Assembly (NCBI GenBank): GCA_937995745.1
Contig: CALKIU010000110.1
Location: forward strand, 4,557-68,556
Direction: 5' to 3'
Origin: an uncultured Bacillaceae bacterium
GTDB lineage: Bacteria > Bacillota > Bacilli > Bacillales > Cytobacillaceae
Length of the DNA: 64,000 bases
In this document: positions 25,556-34,920 of the stretch, piece by piece
Layout: each line of letters opens with the position of its first letter
Position numbering within the stretch: position 1 is the first letter of the stretch
Notes under the pieces: generated by a model
Databases searched by the model: none
Seen by the model: the letters and a program-made list of their open reading frames with translations, nothing else
What the model was told of the DNA's origin: nothing
Program-made: the position numbers and the translations under genes

Positions 25556-26320
25556 TTGAAACGAAAACTAGCGTTATTATCCGGATTGTTTTTAATTGTT
25601 GTTCTTTTAACCGGCTGTACAGAATACGACCAACCGATTACAGCGGAAAGTGAAGGATTTTGGAACGAATTTGTCGTTTATCCTTTATCCCAGCTGCTCA
25701 TCTGGTTTGCCGAAAAAGCGGGAGGAAGTTTCGGGATTTCCATCATTATCGTAACGATCATTATCCGGTTGATCATTTTGCCTTTGTACATCAAGCAAAT
25801 GAAAGGCATGAAAGCTATGCAAGCGCTTCAGCCCGAACTGCAGAAACTCCAGCAGAAATACAGCTCAAAAGATGCGGTCACCCAGCAGAAGCTGCAGCAG
25901 GAGACGATGGCGCTATTCCAAAAATATAACGTCAATCCTTTATCCGGATGTTTGCCGATATTGATTCAAATTCCGATCTTGGTCGGATTTTTCCACGCCA
26001 TTACCCGGACAAGGGTGATTGCCGAGGATACGTTCCTCTGGTTTGATTTGGGGTCTCCGGATCCGATCCTCGCCATTCTGGCCGGTTTGACCACATTCGC
26101 CCAGCAAAAACTGGCCATGTCGGGAGCGGCGGCGCAAAATCCACAGGCGAAAATGATGCTTTATCTGATGCCGCTCATGATCGTCGTTTTTGCCTTTACG
26201 TTCCCGTCAGCCCTTGCTTTGTATTGGGTAATTGGAAACTTCTTTGGAATAGGGCAAGCATATTTTGTGAAAGCACCGGAAATACAAGATGCCGGTAAAG
26301 CAGGAGGAGCTAAAAAGTGA
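25556..26320 (+). CDS. yidC: Membrane protein insertase YidC/SpoIIIJ (lipoprotein)
   Basis: Oxa1/YidC insertase that places and folds membrane proteins, alone or with SecYEG; the SpoIIIJ type is also needed for forespore sigma-G activity. The N-terminus is a lipoprotein signal with lipobox LTGC (C21). Hydrophobic segments near residues 55-80, 125-145, 163-180 and 200-225 give the five-segment topology, and a charged hairpin lies between the first two. 254 residues. The start is TTG at 25556, 9 bases after AGGAGG. It overlaps jag by 4 bases. Confidence 0.95.
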   Translation: MKRKLALLSGLFLIVVLLTGCTEYDQPITAESEGFWNEFVVYPLSQLLIWFAEKAGGSFGISIIIVTIIIRLIILPLYIKQMKGMKAMQALQPELQKLQQKYSSKDAVTQQKLQQETMALFQKYNVNPLSGCLPILIQIPILVGFFHAITRTRVIAEDTFLWFDLGSPDPILAILAGLTTFAQQKLAMSGAAAQNPQAKMMLYLMPLMIVVFAFTFPSALALYWVIGNFFGIGQAYFVKAPEIQDAGKAGGAKK

Positions 26321-26943
26321 AACAAGTAACCGCTACGGGCCAAACGGTGGAAGATGCCATACAATCCGCTTTGGAGGAACTGAACACGACCAGGGACAAA
26401 GTGGAAGTATCCATCATTGATGAAGGAAAAAGAGGGATTTTCGGTTTTGGAGCGCGTCCGGCCATTGTCAAAGTGACAAAAATCATCGATCCGATTGAAG
26501 AAGGAAAAAATTTTTTACTGGCGGTTAGTGAAAAAATGGGCGCTCCGGCAAAAGTGGAAGTGCAAACGGAAGGCAGGCAGGTCACTTATTTGTTGTCCGG
26601 TGAAAAAATCGCCCTTTTGATCGGAAAAAGGGGACAAACATTAAATTCGCTGCAATATTTGACGCAGCTCATCGTAAACCGGCATTCGGATCAATATTTG
26701 TACGTCATGCTTGACGCGGAAAATTACCGGCAGCGGAGAAACGAGACATTGGTCCACCTCGCCGAACGCATGGCGGAAAAAGTGCTCCGCACCGGGCAAA
26801 AAGTTGTCCTTGAACCGATGCCGTCCTATGAGCGGAAAATCATTCATACCGCGTTGATGAATCACGAGCATGTGAAAACTTTCTCCGATGGTGTGGAACC
26901 GCACCGTCACATTGTTATAGCGCCGGCAAAAAACGGAGAATAG
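26317..26943 (+). CDS. jag: RNA-binding protein KhpB/Jag
   Basis: SpoIIIJ-associated RNA-binding protein. It has an N-terminal Jag domain (residues 1-50), a KH domain (about 80-150, with LIGKRGQTLNSLQYL) and a C-terminal R3H domain (ERKIIHTAL...HVKTFSDG, PHRHIVI). 208 residues, the same as in B. subtilis. GTG start at 26317 overlaps the yidC stop (GTGA), preceded by AGGAGGAG, so the two are translationally coupled. A strong terminator follows. Confidence 0.95.
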   Translation: MKQVTATGQTVEDAIQSALEELNTTRDKVEVSIIDEGKRGIFGFGARPAIVKVTKIIDPIEEGKNFLLAVSEKMGAPAKVEVQTEGRQVTYLLSGEKIALLIGKRGQTLNSLQYLTQLIVNRHSDQYLYVMLDAENYRQRRNETLVHLAERMAEKVLRTGQKVVLEPMPSYERKIIHTALMNHEHVKTFSDGVEPHRHIVIAPAKNGE

Positions 26944-26985
26944 AAATGTGCGGCCTGATTGCGAAAAAGTTTGCCGTTCAAAACC

Positions 26986-27030
26986 GTCTCATGCGGGGGA
27001 ATCGACCTTCGGCATGAGACTTTTTTTTTT
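26986..27030 (+). terminator. Terminator of the rpmH-jag operon
   Basis: GTCTCATGC and GCATGAGAC form a 9-bp stem with a long loop (26986-27020), followed by ten T. Confidence 0.9.
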
Positions 27031-27040
27031 CGCCAAAAAA

Positions 27041-27155
27041 ATATCCACAAGAGGAACAAAAAGAGAAGATCGGTTGTGGGTAAGCCGGTTGTTCTGTTAT
27101 TGTTATTCACATGTGGATAAGCTAAAATAATGCATATTGAGAAAAATGTGGATAA
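27041..27155. other. DnaA-box cluster between jag and mnmE
   Basis: Five DnaA-box-like 9-mers: ATATCCACA (27041), TGTGGGTAA (27075), TTATTCACA (27103), TGTGGATAA (27112, perfect) and TGTGGATAA (27147, perfect). The third and fourth abut head to head. This is 3 kb from oriC. I recall a DnaA-box cluster in the same jag-thdF(mnmE) interval of B. subtilis, where such clusters titrate DnaA or regulate genes. The rest of 26944-27362 holds no gene. Confidence 0.8.
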
Positions 27156-27362
27156 TGTAAGTTTTGCCGGTTCGTATGACTTTTTTACCGGATGGGCATA
27201 TGTTATTTTAATAAATTGGGGAAATTTTTTTACGCAACCGGCAAGGACGTGCGCCGGCACGATCCCGGTGCGGACCGGCACGAAAGGGGAGATGAATGAT
27301 GGAACAGGGGAGGTTCCATTAAAATAAAGATAGGAAGTTTTGAACGGAAAGAGGTGGGCAGG

Positions 27363-28748
27363 ATGGAGCAGGATACGATTGCAGCCATTTCCACGCCGCT
27401 CGGTGAAGGGGCGATCGGCATTGTGAGAATGAGCGGTCCGGAAGCGATAGCGATTGCCGACAAATTGTACAGGGGAAGCAAAGGGAAAAGGCTGAAAGAT
27501 GTTCCCAGCCATACGATCCATTACGGGAAAATCATCGACCTGGAAACAAACGAGACGGCGGAAGAAGTCATGGTTTCAGTAATGAAGGCGCCGAAAACGT
27601 TCACAAGGGAAGATGTCGTTGAAATAAACTGCCACGGCGGGATCGCCTCGGTCAACCGGGTTTTGCAGCTTGTTCTAAGGGAAGGGGCAAGACTGGCAGA
27701 ACCGGGGGAATTTACGAAGCGGGCTTTTTTGAACGGACGGATCGATCTGTCCCAGGCGGAAGCGGTGATGGATTTAATCAGGGCGAAAACGGATAAAGCG
27801 ATGACGATCGCTTTGGGACAAATGGAAGGACGGCTGTCAAAACTGGTGAGGAGACTGCGCCGGGAAATCGTGGAAATATTGGCACAAATCGAAGTGAACA
27901 TCGATTATCCGGAGTATGATGATGTGGAAGAAATGACCCATCACATGCTTTTGGAAAAAGGCCGTTACATCCGCGGGGAAATTAAAAAGATTTTGGAAAC
28001 ATCCAAACAGGGAAAGATATTGCGGGAAGGACTGTCCACCGCGATCATTGGGCGGCCGAATGTGGGGAAATCTTCCTTGCTGAACAGTCTGGCGCAAGAA
28101 AATAAAGCGATCGTAACCGATATTCCCGGAACGACGAGAGACGTGATTGAAGAATATGTCAATGTGCGGGGAATTCCTTTAAGGCTTCTTGATACGGCGG
28201 GCATCCGCGAGACGGAAGACATCGTCGAACGGATCGGCGTGGAACGTTCCCGGAAAGTGCTTCAGGAAGCGGATTTAATCCTTCTCGTGCTGAATTACGG
28301 GGAAAAACTTTCACCTGAAGATGAACGCCTTTTTGAAGCCGTGGAAGGCATGGATGTGATCGTCATTGTCAACAAAACGGACTTGCCGCAAAAGATTGAC
28401 ATGGAAAAAGTAAAACAATTGGCAAAAGGGAAAAAAGTCATCACGACGTCGCTGTTGAAAGAAGAAGGCATTGATGAACTGGAAGAAGCGATTGCGTCCA
28501 TGTTTTTTGCCGGAGAAATCGAAGGCGGCGATTTGACATATGTATCAAACAGCCGCCATATCGCTTTGCTCCATCAGGCTTTGCAGGCTGTGGAAGACGC
28601 CCTGGCGGCCACGGAGGCGGGCATGCCGGTAGATATTGTCCAGATTGATTTGACCCGCTCCTGGGAACTGCTTGGGGAAATCATCGGAGAAAATGTCCAT
28701 GAAGATTTAATTAATCAATTGTTTTCCCAATTTTGTCTCGGAAAATAG
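27363..28748 (+). CDS. mnmE: tRNA modification GTPase MnmE
   Basis: With MnmG, installs the carboxymethylaminomethyl group on U34 of certain tRNAs. The N-terminal folate-binding domain is followed by a helical region with an inserted Ras-like G domain (G1 GRPNVGKSS, G3 DTAG, G4 NKTD), and the C-terminal catalytic-type motif is CLGK. 461 residues. ATG at 27363 (MEQDTIAAISTP) fits the family and follows AAAGAGGTGG; a GTG at 27354 is also in frame. First gene of the mnmE-mnmG-rsmG group. Confidence 0.97.
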   Translation: MEQDTIAAISTPLGEGAIGIVRMSGPEAIAIADKLYRGSKGKRLKDVPSHTIHYGKIIDLETNETAEEVMVSVMKAPKTFTREDVVEINCHGGIASVNRVLQLVLREGARLAEPGEFTKRAFLNGRIDLSQAEAVMDLIRAKTDKAMTIALGQMEGRLSKLVRRLRREIVEILAQIEVNIDYPEYDDVEEMTHHMLLEKGRYIRGEIKKILETSKQGKILREGLSTAIIGRPNVGKSSLLNSLAQENKAIVTDIPGTTRDVIEEYVNVRGIPLRLLDTAGIRETEDIVERIGVERSRKVLQEADLILLVLNYGEKLSPEDERLFEAVEGMDVIVIVNKTDLPQKIDMEKVKQLAKGKKVITTSLLKEEGIDELEEAIASMFFAGEIEGGDLTYVSNSRHIALLHQALQAVEDALAATEAGMPVDIVQIDLTRSWELLGEIIGENVHEDLINQLFSQFCLGK

Positions 28749-28820
28749 TAAAAGGGAAAAACAAAAGGCTATACGGTGCCGTTCCGTTTTTGTTTGGAAT
28801 GCATAAAAGGAGGGAAGAAT

Positions 28821-30716
28821 ATGCCTTATGATGCCGGAAGTTATGATGTGATTGTTGTCGGCGCGGGGCATGCGGGCTGTGAAGCGGGATTGGCCGCTGC
28901 CCGGATGGGTGCGAAAACGTTGATGCTTACGATCAGTTTGGACACGATTGGGTTTATGCCGTGCAACCCTTCGGTCGGGGGGCCGGCGAAAGGCGTTGTC
29001 GTCAGGGAAATTGACGCCCTCGGGGGAGAAATGGGAAAAAATGTTGACAAAACGTATATTCAGCTGCGGATGTTGAATACCCGCAAAGGTCCTGCCGTCC
29101 GAGCTTTGCGGGCCCAAGTGGACAAAGTCGCTTATCAGCGGGAAATGAAAAAAACGCTGGAAAACCAGGAGAATTTGACATTGGTGCAGGCGATGGTCGA
29201 AGAGTTGATTGTGGAAGGGGATACGTGTATAGGCGTCGTCACGAAAACGGGAGCCCGCTATTACGGAAAAGCGGTCGTTTTGACGACGGGGACATTTTTG
29301 CGGGGAGAAATCATTATCGGCGAATTAAAATATTCGAGCGGCCCCAACAATCAACAGCCTTCGATCAAGCTTTCCGATCATCTGAAAGAACTCGGATTTG
29401 AGCTCGTCCGTTTTAAAACGGGGACGCCGATGCGGATTAACAGCAGGACGATTGACTACAGCAAAACGGAAATTCAGCCGGGAGATGAAGGTCCGCTCGC
29501 CTTTTCTTATGAAACGAAAGAATTTCGGACAGAACAACTTCCGTGCTGGCTTACATATACGAACGCAGAAACCCATGAGATCATCAATAAAAACCTCCAC
29601 CGGGCCCCGATGTTTTCCGGGATGATAAAAGGCACCGGCGCCCGTTATTGTCCGTCCATCGAGGATAAAGTCGTCCGCTTCAGCGACAAGCCGCGGCACC
29701 AAATTTTCCTCGAGCCGGAAGGAATGGATACGAATGAAGTGTACGTGCAAGGTTTGTCGACAAGCATGCCGGAAGAAGTGCAGCATCAAATGCTGCGCAC
29801 GGTGCCGGGTCTTGAGAATGCCCAACTGATGCGGCCGGGGTATGCAATTGAATACGACGTCATCGTTCCCACCCAACTGTGGCCGACGTTGGAAACGAAA
29901 AAAATCAAAAACTTGTTTACCGCCGGCCAAATCAACGGAACATCCGGATATGAAGAAGCGGCCGCACAAGGGCTTCTGGCGGGCATTAATGCCGTCCGTA
30001 AAATCAGGGGACAAAGCGAAGTCATTTTAAAGCGTTCCGATGCTTATATCGGTGTGTTGATCGATGATCTCGTCACAAAAGGGACGAATGAACCGTACCG
30101 GCTGTTGACTTCCCGGGCCGAATACCGCCTGCTGCTGCGGCATGACAATGCGGATCTCCGTTTGACGGAAATAGGCTATGAGGTCGGGTTGATCAGCGAG
30201 GAGCGGTACAAAAAATTCCTCGCCAAAAAAGAGGCGATTCATGAAGAAATCAAACGCCTCCGTTCCATAATCATCAAACCGTCTCCACAAGTGCAGGCAT
30301 TTTTGCGGGAGATAGGCAGCAGCGAATTAAAAGACGGCATCCGCGCTTCCGATTTGTTGAAACGTCCGGAAATTTCTTATGAAGATGTGCTCCGGTTTGC
30401 TCCCCGAAAGACGCCGCTCAGCCCGGATGCGAGCGAGCAGGTGGAAATTCAAATCAAATATGAGGGGTACATTGAGAAGTCGCTGCAGCAAGTGGAGCGT
30501 CTCTTGAAAATGGAAAACAAGAAAATTCCCGAAGACATAGATTATGATGCCATTCACGGATTGGCCACGGAGGCGAGACAAAAGCTGAAAAAAGTCCGGC
30601 CCCTTACCATCGCCCAGGCGTCGCGGATTTCCGGAGTCAACCCGGCGGATATATCCATTTTGCTTGTTTACCTTGAACATGGAAAAATCGCCCGGGTATC
30701 TTCCAATGAAGGATGA
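28821..30716 (+). CDS. mnmG: tRNA uridine-5-carboxymethylaminomethyl(34) synthesis enzyme MnmG
   Basis: FAD enzyme and partner of MnmE in U34 modification. The Rossmann dinucleotide motif VVGAGHAGCEA is at the N-terminus, followed by the family signatures GPKYCPS-like GARYCPSIEDK and GINGTSGYEEA-like QINGTSGYEEAAAQG. The helical C-terminal domain ends HGKIARVSSNEG. ATG at 28821 follows AAGGAGGG and gives 631 residues; the frame is open from 28776. It lies 72 bases after mnmE and just before rsmG. Confidence 0.97.
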   Translation: MPYDAGSYDVIVVGAGHAGCEAGLAAARMGAKTLMLTISLDTIGFMPCNPSVGGPAKGVVVREIDALGGEMGKNVDKTYIQLRMLNTRKGPAVRALRAQVDKVAYQREMKKTLENQENLTLVQAMVEELIVEGDTCIGVVTKTGARYYGKAVVLTTGTFLRGEIIIGELKYSSGPNNQQPSIKLSDHLKELGFELVRFKTGTPMRINSRTIDYSKTEIQPGDEGPLAFSYETKEFRTEQLPCWLTYTNAETHEIINKNLHRAPMFSGMIKGTGARYCPSIEDKVVRFSDKPRHQIFLEPEGMDTNEVYVQGLSTSMPEEVQHQMLRTVPGLENAQLMRPGYAIEYDVIVPTQLWPTLETKKIKNLFTAGQINGTSGYEEAAAQGLLAGINAVRKIRGQSEVILKRSDAYIGVLIDDLVTKGTNEPYRLLTSRAEYRLLLRHDNADLRLTEIGYEVGLISEERYKKFLAKKEAIHEEIKRLRSIIIKPSPQVQAFLREIGSSELKDGIRASDLLKRPEISYEDVLRFAPRKTPLSPDASEQVEIQIKYEGYIEKSLQQVERLLKMENKKIPEDIDYDAIHGLATEARQKLKKVRPLTIAQASRISGVNPADISILLVYLEHGKIARVSSNEG

Positions 30717-30741
30717 GGCCGGGAGACAAGGAAGGATGAAT

Positions 30742-31458
30742 ATGAATACCGAACAATTCACCCAAAAACTGGAAGAACAAAACATTCATTTGACGCCCCG
30801 GCAGCTTGAACAATTTAACATCTATTACGAAACGCTTGTCGAATGGAACAAAAAAATGAATTTAACGGCGATTACGGAAAAACCGGAAGTGTATTTAAAG
30901 CATTTTTACGATTCGTTGACGGCTGCTTTCTATTTTGATTTCAACCGGCCCCTCTCTGTTTGCGATGTCGGGGCCGGAGCCGGTTTTCCGAGCATTCCTT
31001 TAAAAATTGCCTTTCCCGATTTGCAAGTGACCGTTGTTGATTCATTGAACAAACGGATTCATTTTTTGCACCATTTGGCAAGCGAATTGCAAATAGACGG
31101 CGTCTCTTTTGTCCATGATCGGGCCGAGACGTTCGGGCAAAAGCGCGAACACCGGGAACAATACGATGTGGTCACCGCCCGCGCCGTCGCCCGCATGCCG
31201 GTTTTATGTGAACTTTGCCTGCCGTTGGTGAAAGTCGGCGGCACCTTTATTGCGATGAAGGCGGCAAATGCCCGTGAAGAACTCAATGAAGCAAAAAAAG
31301 CGATTTCCATTCTCGGCGGAAAAGTGGAACACATCCATTCATTTACGCTCCCCATTGAAAACAGCGAACGGAACATCATTATGATCAAAAAGCAGAAAGC
31401 GACGCCGAAAAAATATCCCCGCAAACCGGGAATTCCGAATAAATCGCCGCTTATGTAA
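30742..31458 (+). CDS. rsmG: 16S rRNA (guanine527-N7) methyltransferase
   Basis: SAM-dependent methyltransferase (GidB) that forms m7G527 in 16S rRNA; loss gives low-level streptomycin resistance in other bacteria. The SAM-binding DVGAGAGFPSIPLKI motif and the VVDSLNKR strand are clear, and the basic tail KKYPRKPGIPNKSP is typical. The frame opens inside the end of mnmG at 30664. ATG at 30742 lies 6 bases after GGAAGG and gives 238 residues, the normal size. A strong terminator follows immediately. Confidence 0.96.
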   Translation: MNTEQFTQKLEEQNIHLTPRQLEQFNIYYETLVEWNKKMNLTAITEKPEVYLKHFYDSLTAAFYFDFNRPLSVCDVGAGAGFPSIPLKIAFPDLQVTVVDSLNKRIHFLHHLASELQIDGVSFVHDRAETFGQKREHREQYDVVTARAVARMPVLCELCLPLVKVGGTFIAMKAANAREELNEAKKAISILGGKVEHIHSFTLPIENSERNIIMIKKQKATPKKYPRKPGIPNKSPLM

Positions 31459-31497
31459 TCCGGGCGAGCCGGTCCGATTCGCCCGGATTTGTTTTTC
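31457..31497 (+). terminator. Terminator of the mnmE-mnmG-rsmG group
   Basis: AATCCGGGCGA (31457-31467) pairs with TCGCCCGGATT (31479-31489) in an 11-bp stem, followed by TGTTTTTC. Confidence 0.9.
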
Positions 31498-31640
31498 AAG
31501 CATTTGCGGCGGTGACAATTTTTCCTTGTTTCCGGATGAGGGGTGTTTCACATTCTCTTTTAATTGTGGCATAATTTTTATAACGACTATTGCGACTTGA
31601 TGGCCGTCCATCGGGAGTTTAGATAGAGGTGGTGCACGAT

Positions 31641-32501
31641 ATGAGGCAAACTTTCTCGCGCTTTTTTGGTCTCGGCGAAAAAAGTCAGCCCGGAGCGCAG
31701 CAGGAGCAAGACAATGTTTCGGAAATAAACAAAGAGGAAATAAAAAAAATTCCTGTTTCTGACATCATCCCGAACCGGTTTCAACCTCGGACAATTTTTG
31801 ACGAAAGCAAAATAGACGAACTGTCCCGCACCATTCATACCCATGGCATGATTCAGCCGATCGTTGTCAGGGAATATGAAGACGGCAAATTTGAAATCGT
31901 GGCCGGGGAACGGAGATGGAGAGCCGTCAAGAAATTGGGCTGGGACACGATTCCGGCGATCGTTAAAAACATGACCGATACGGAAACGGCCTCCGTCGCC
32001 CTCATAGAAAATTTGCAGCGGGAAGAGCTCACTCCGATCGAAGAGGCGAAGGCGTACGGAAAATTGCTGGAACTGCACAATTTAACACAGGAAGCTCTTG
32101 CACAAAGATTGGGCAAAGGACAATCCACGATCGCCAACAAACTGCGTCTGTTGAAGCTGCCCGAAGAAGTCCAGCAAGCTTTGCTCGATAAAACACTGAC
32201 CGAGCGGCATGCCAGAGCGCTGCTTCCATTGAAAAATCCCGAACAGCAAATCAAATTGATGAATGAGATTATAGAAAAAAATTTAAATGTGAAACAGACC
32301 GAAGAACGGGTGGCCAAGCTCCTGGAGAAAAAGCCGAAACCAAGACCGAAGAGAAAAGCTTTCAGCCGGGATATGAGAATCGCCTTGAATACAATCCGCA
32401 AATCGTTGACCATGGTAACGGATAACGGCATCAAGCTTGACACGGAAGAAAAAGAGTTTGAAGACTATTACCAGGTTACGATCAGAATACCGAAACATTA
32501 A
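31641..32501 (+). CDS. noc: Nucleoid occlusion protein Noc
   Basis: ParB-family protein that binds Noc sites across the chromosome, associates with the membrane and blocks FtsZ assembly over the nucleoid. The N-terminus MRQTFSRFFGLGEK is the membrane-targeting amphipathic helix. The CTP-binding region has GERRWRAVK and ENLQREELTPIEEA, followed by the helix-turn-helix LAQRLGKGQSTIANKLRLLKL and a dimerisation tail. ATG at 31641 follows GAGGTGG; GTG codons upstream (31629, 31632) are less likely. 286 residues. Good Noc sites occur at 32728 and 53611. Confidence 0.95.
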   Translation: MRQTFSRFFGLGEKSQPGAQQEQDNVSEINKEEIKKIPVSDIIPNRFQPRTIFDESKIDELSRTIHTHGMIQPIVVREYEDGKFEIVAGERRWRAVKKLGWDTIPAIVKNMTDTETASVALIENLQREELTPIEEAKAYGKLLELHNLTQEALAQRLGKGQSTIANKLRLLKLPEEVQQALLDKTLTERHARALLPLKNPEQQIKLMNEIIEKNLNVKQTEERVAKLLEKKPKPRPKRKAFSRDMRIALNTIRKSLTMVTDNGIKLDTEEKEFEDYYQVTIRIPKH

Positions 32502-32513
32502 TTTTCATTGGAC

Positions 32514-32551
32514 GAGAAATTAAACATGGCGTTTAATTTCTCTCTTTTTTT
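32514..32551 (+). terminator. Terminator of noc
   Basis: GAGAAATTAAAC (32514-32525) pairs with GTTTAATTTCTC (32531-32542) in a 12-bp perfect stem with a 5-base loop, then TCTTTTTTT. Confidence 0.92.
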
Positions 32552-32727
32552 GCGCCTGGAGACCGGCGCCTCCCGGGAGCGGCCGGGAAATCCCCGTCTG
32601 CGCCCGCAAACTTCCCGTTGAAAAGGGGACCGGCGTTCAATGCGGTTTCGGTTATTGCAGTTTTCAACTCTTGTGTTATAGTTAGTTTGGCATTGTTTGA
32701 CCGGTGTATTCCGAAATGCCGGCTTTA

Positions 32728-32741
32728 ATTCCCCGGGAAAT
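32728..32741. promoter_or_regulatory. Near-consensus Noc-binding site
   Basis: ATTCCCCGGGAAAT differs at one position from the 14-bp Noc site ATTTCCCGGGAAAT. It lies in the noc-soj intergenic region (32552-32984), which otherwise carries only the soj promoter area and no gene. Confidence 0.6.
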
Positions 32742-32849
32742 AAAAAAGAATTTTCACTGCCCGTATGGGAAATACAGCCGGACTTGCGCAAAAAAACGCC
32801 GAAAAAAAAGTCCATTTGAGGCTTATATTTGACAAGACTTAAGAAAAAG

Positions 32850-32880
32850 TGAAACTTCTCCTTTTTTCATGATAAAATAG
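32850..32880 (+). promoter_or_regulatory. Candidate soj-spo0J promoter
   Basis: TGAAAC, 17 bases, TAAAAT, about 110 bases upstream of soj. The match is moderate. A TTGACA at about 32829 has no partner at normal spacing. Confidence 0.35.
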
Positions 32881-32984
32881 ATTACATGATTACATAGTTT
32901 AAGAGATTTCGAATGTTCCGGATTGGTTTGCAAGTCAAGAACATAGAAGGGAAATTTTATAGATTTAAGGCAGGTGAATGAACG

Positions 32985-33746
32985 GTGGGCAGAATTATTT
33001 CCATCGCCAACCAAAAAGGCGGCGTCGGAAAAACGACAACGGCGGTGAATTTGGGTGCTTCCCTGGCCTACATCGGAAAAAAGGTGTTGCTGGTGGATAT
33101 CGATCCGCAAGGCAATGCGACAAGCGGGGTCGGGCTTGACAAAGCAGACATCGATCAATGCATTTACGATGTTCTTGTAGATGACGTGAAAGCGGAAAAA
33201 GTCGTCCGCATGACTTTAGTGGAGAATTTGTATTGCATTCCGGCGACCATTTCTCTGGCAGGCGCGGAAATCGAACTCGTTCCGACCATTTCCAGAGAGG
33301 TCCGCTTGAAAAGGGCCTTGGAAGATATAAAAGATCAATATGACTATATCATCATTGATTGTCCTCCATCTTTGGGGCTGTTGACATTGAATGCATTGAC
33401 GGCTTCCGATGCGGTTCTGATTCCCGTCCAATGCGAATACTATGCGCTGGAAGGGTTAAGCCAGCTTCTCAATACCGTCCGCCTTGTGCAAAAACATTTA
33501 AACAATGATTTGCAGATTGAAGGCGTATTGTTGACGATGCTGGATGCCCGCACAAATTTGGGGCTGCAGGTCATCGAGGAAGTAAAAAAATATTTTCAAG
33601 ACAAAGTGTATTCAACGATTATTCCGAGAAATGTCCGCTTAAGCGAGGCTCCGAGCCACGGGAAACCGGTTATCATATATGACCCTAAATCAAAAGGAGC
33701 TGAAGTGTATTTAGAATTGGCAAAGGAAGTGGCAGTGAATGGCTAG
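32985..33746 (+). CDS. soj: Chromosome-partitioning ATPase ParA/Soj
   Basis: Deviant Walker-A ATPase that works with Spo0J/parS in origin segregation and controls DnaA activity. The motif KGGVGKTTT (11-19) has the signature lysine K11. The Walker A' VDIDPQGNAT and the DCPPSLGLLT switch are present. 253 residues. GTG at 32985 follows AGGTGA. Its end overlaps the spo0J start by 8 bases, so the two are translationally coupled. Confidence 0.97.
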   Translation: MGRIISIANQKGGVGKTTTAVNLGASLAYIGKKVLLVDIDPQGNATSGVGLDKADIDQCIYDVLVDDVKAEKVVRMTLVENLYCIPATISLAGAEIELVPTISREVRLKRALEDIKDQYDYIIIDCPPSLGLLTLNALTASDAVLIPVQCEYYALEGLSQLLNTVRLVQKHLNNDLQIEGVLLTMLDARTNLGLQVIEEVKKYFQDKVYSTIIPRNVRLSEAPSHGKPVIIYDPKSKGAEVYLELAKEVAVNG

Positions 33747-34596
33747 AGGATTGGGAAAGGGACTGGATGCGATTTTTGCCCAGATGGAACCGGACGGGGA
33801 AGAGGTCGTGAAGGAAATTCCGATAAAAGATCTCAGACCGAACCCTTATCAACCGCGGAGAAGTTTTGACCCAAAATCGATTGACGAATTGAGGGCATCG
33901 ATTGAGGAACACGGCATTTTGCAACCGCTCATCGCCAGAAAGAGCATCAAAGGATATGAAATTGTCGTCGGCGAGAGACGGTACCGGGCGGCAAAAGAAG
34001 CCGGTTTAAAAAAAGTTCCCGTCGTCGTCCGCGACCTTACCGAACAGCAAATGATGGAAATGGCGGTTTTGGAAAATTTGCAGCGGGAAGATTTGACTCC
34101 CATTGAAGAAGCCTCGGCTTACCAGTTATTGATGGAACGGCTCAATCTTACCCAAGAGGAATTGGCGAAGAGACTAGGCAAAAGCCGGCCGCATATTGCC
34201 AACCACCTTCGTTTGTTGACTTTGCCCCCTGCCATACAGGAACTCATTTCTGAAGGAAAAATTTCCATGGGACATGGCAGAGCGTTATTGGGATTGAAAA
34301 AGAAAGACAAAATGATGAAAGTCGCCGAAAAAGTAATAAAAGAAGGGTTAAATGTCCGCCAACTGGAAAAACTTGTCCAAGAATTAAACGCCAATGTTCC
34401 ACGTGAAACAAAAAAGCCGAAGCCGGAAAAGAGCGTGTTCATCCGCGAACAGGAAGAGGTATTGCGGGAAAAATTCGGCACGACAGTGAATATTAAGCAA
34501 TATAAAAATAAAGAACGGGGAAAAATTGAAATAGAGTTCTTTTCAAAAGACGATTTGGAGCGCATTATTGAACTGCTTCATGCGGCAAGGACTTGA
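33739..34596 (+). CDS. spo0J: Chromosome-partitioning protein ParB/Spo0J
   Basis: CTP-dependent DNA clamp that loads at parS, spreads, recruits SMC and stimulates Soj. It starts MARGLGKGLDAIF, the Soj-stimulating N-terminal peptide. The CTP-binding GERRYRAAK and ENLQREDLTPIEEA, the parS-reading helix-turn-helix LAKRLGKSRPHIANHLRLL, and a C-terminal dimer domain follow. 285 residues. A perfect parS site is embedded in its own coding sequence, as in B. subtilis. Confidence 0.97.
   Translation: MARGLGKGLDAIFAQMEPDGEEVVKEIPIKDLRPNPYQPRRSFDPKSIDELRASIEEHGILQPLIARKSIKGYEIVVGERRYRAAKEAGLKKVPVVVRDLTEQQMMEMAVLENLQREDLTPIEEASAYQLLMERLNLTQEELAKRLGKSRPHIANHLRLLTLPPAIQELISEGKISMGHGRALLGLKKKDKMMKVAEKVIKEGLNVRQLEKLVQELNANVPRETKKPKPEKSVFIREQEEVLREKFGTTVNIKQYKNKERGKIEIEFFSKDDLERIIELLHAART
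34395..34410. other. parS: parS site inside spo0J
   Basis: TGTTCCACGTGAAACA matches the 16-bp parS consensus (TGTTNCACGTGAAACA) exactly and encodes VPRET in Spo0J. Confidence 0.95.
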
Positions 34597-34707
34597 CAGG
34601 GTGAAGGCCGCCGGGTGTTTCCAAGTGCGCAGATATTTCCAGGGGAAAAAGCAGGAAGGCCGGAAAATATCTTTAATCGGGGACAAACCGATTGTTCCGT
34701 GAAGGGG

Positions 34708-34737
34708 TAAACCATCTGAAGGTGGTTTATTTTTTTC
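34708..34737 (+). terminator. Terminator downstream of spo0J
   Basis: AAACCATC and GGTGGTTT (one G-T pair) form an 8-bp stem with a TGAA loop, followed by ATTTTTTTC. The remainder of 34597-34920 carries no recognised gene. Confidence 0.75.
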
Positions 34738-34920
34738 TGTAAAATTGCCGCCGGCCTTTTTCCATCCGCATGCTGCCGTTTGTGCGGTGTTTTTTTATGC
34801 GTCGAATTTTTGGGCCGGATGCAGACGTCCGGAACTTTTTTAGGGAAATGACAATTTTCCGCACAATATCTTTGTGGTAAAGTAAAAATTATGATATAAA
34901 AGTCAGAGGTTGGGGATGGT

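Noticed and set aside
27130..27327. 65-codon frame between jag and mnmE
   Set aside because: No ribosome site, overlaps the DnaA-box cluster and resembles no family.
31853..32443. 196-codon open frame opposite noc
   Set aside because: Antisense of noc; Ser/Leu-rich composition reflects the complement of Lys/Glu/Arg codons.
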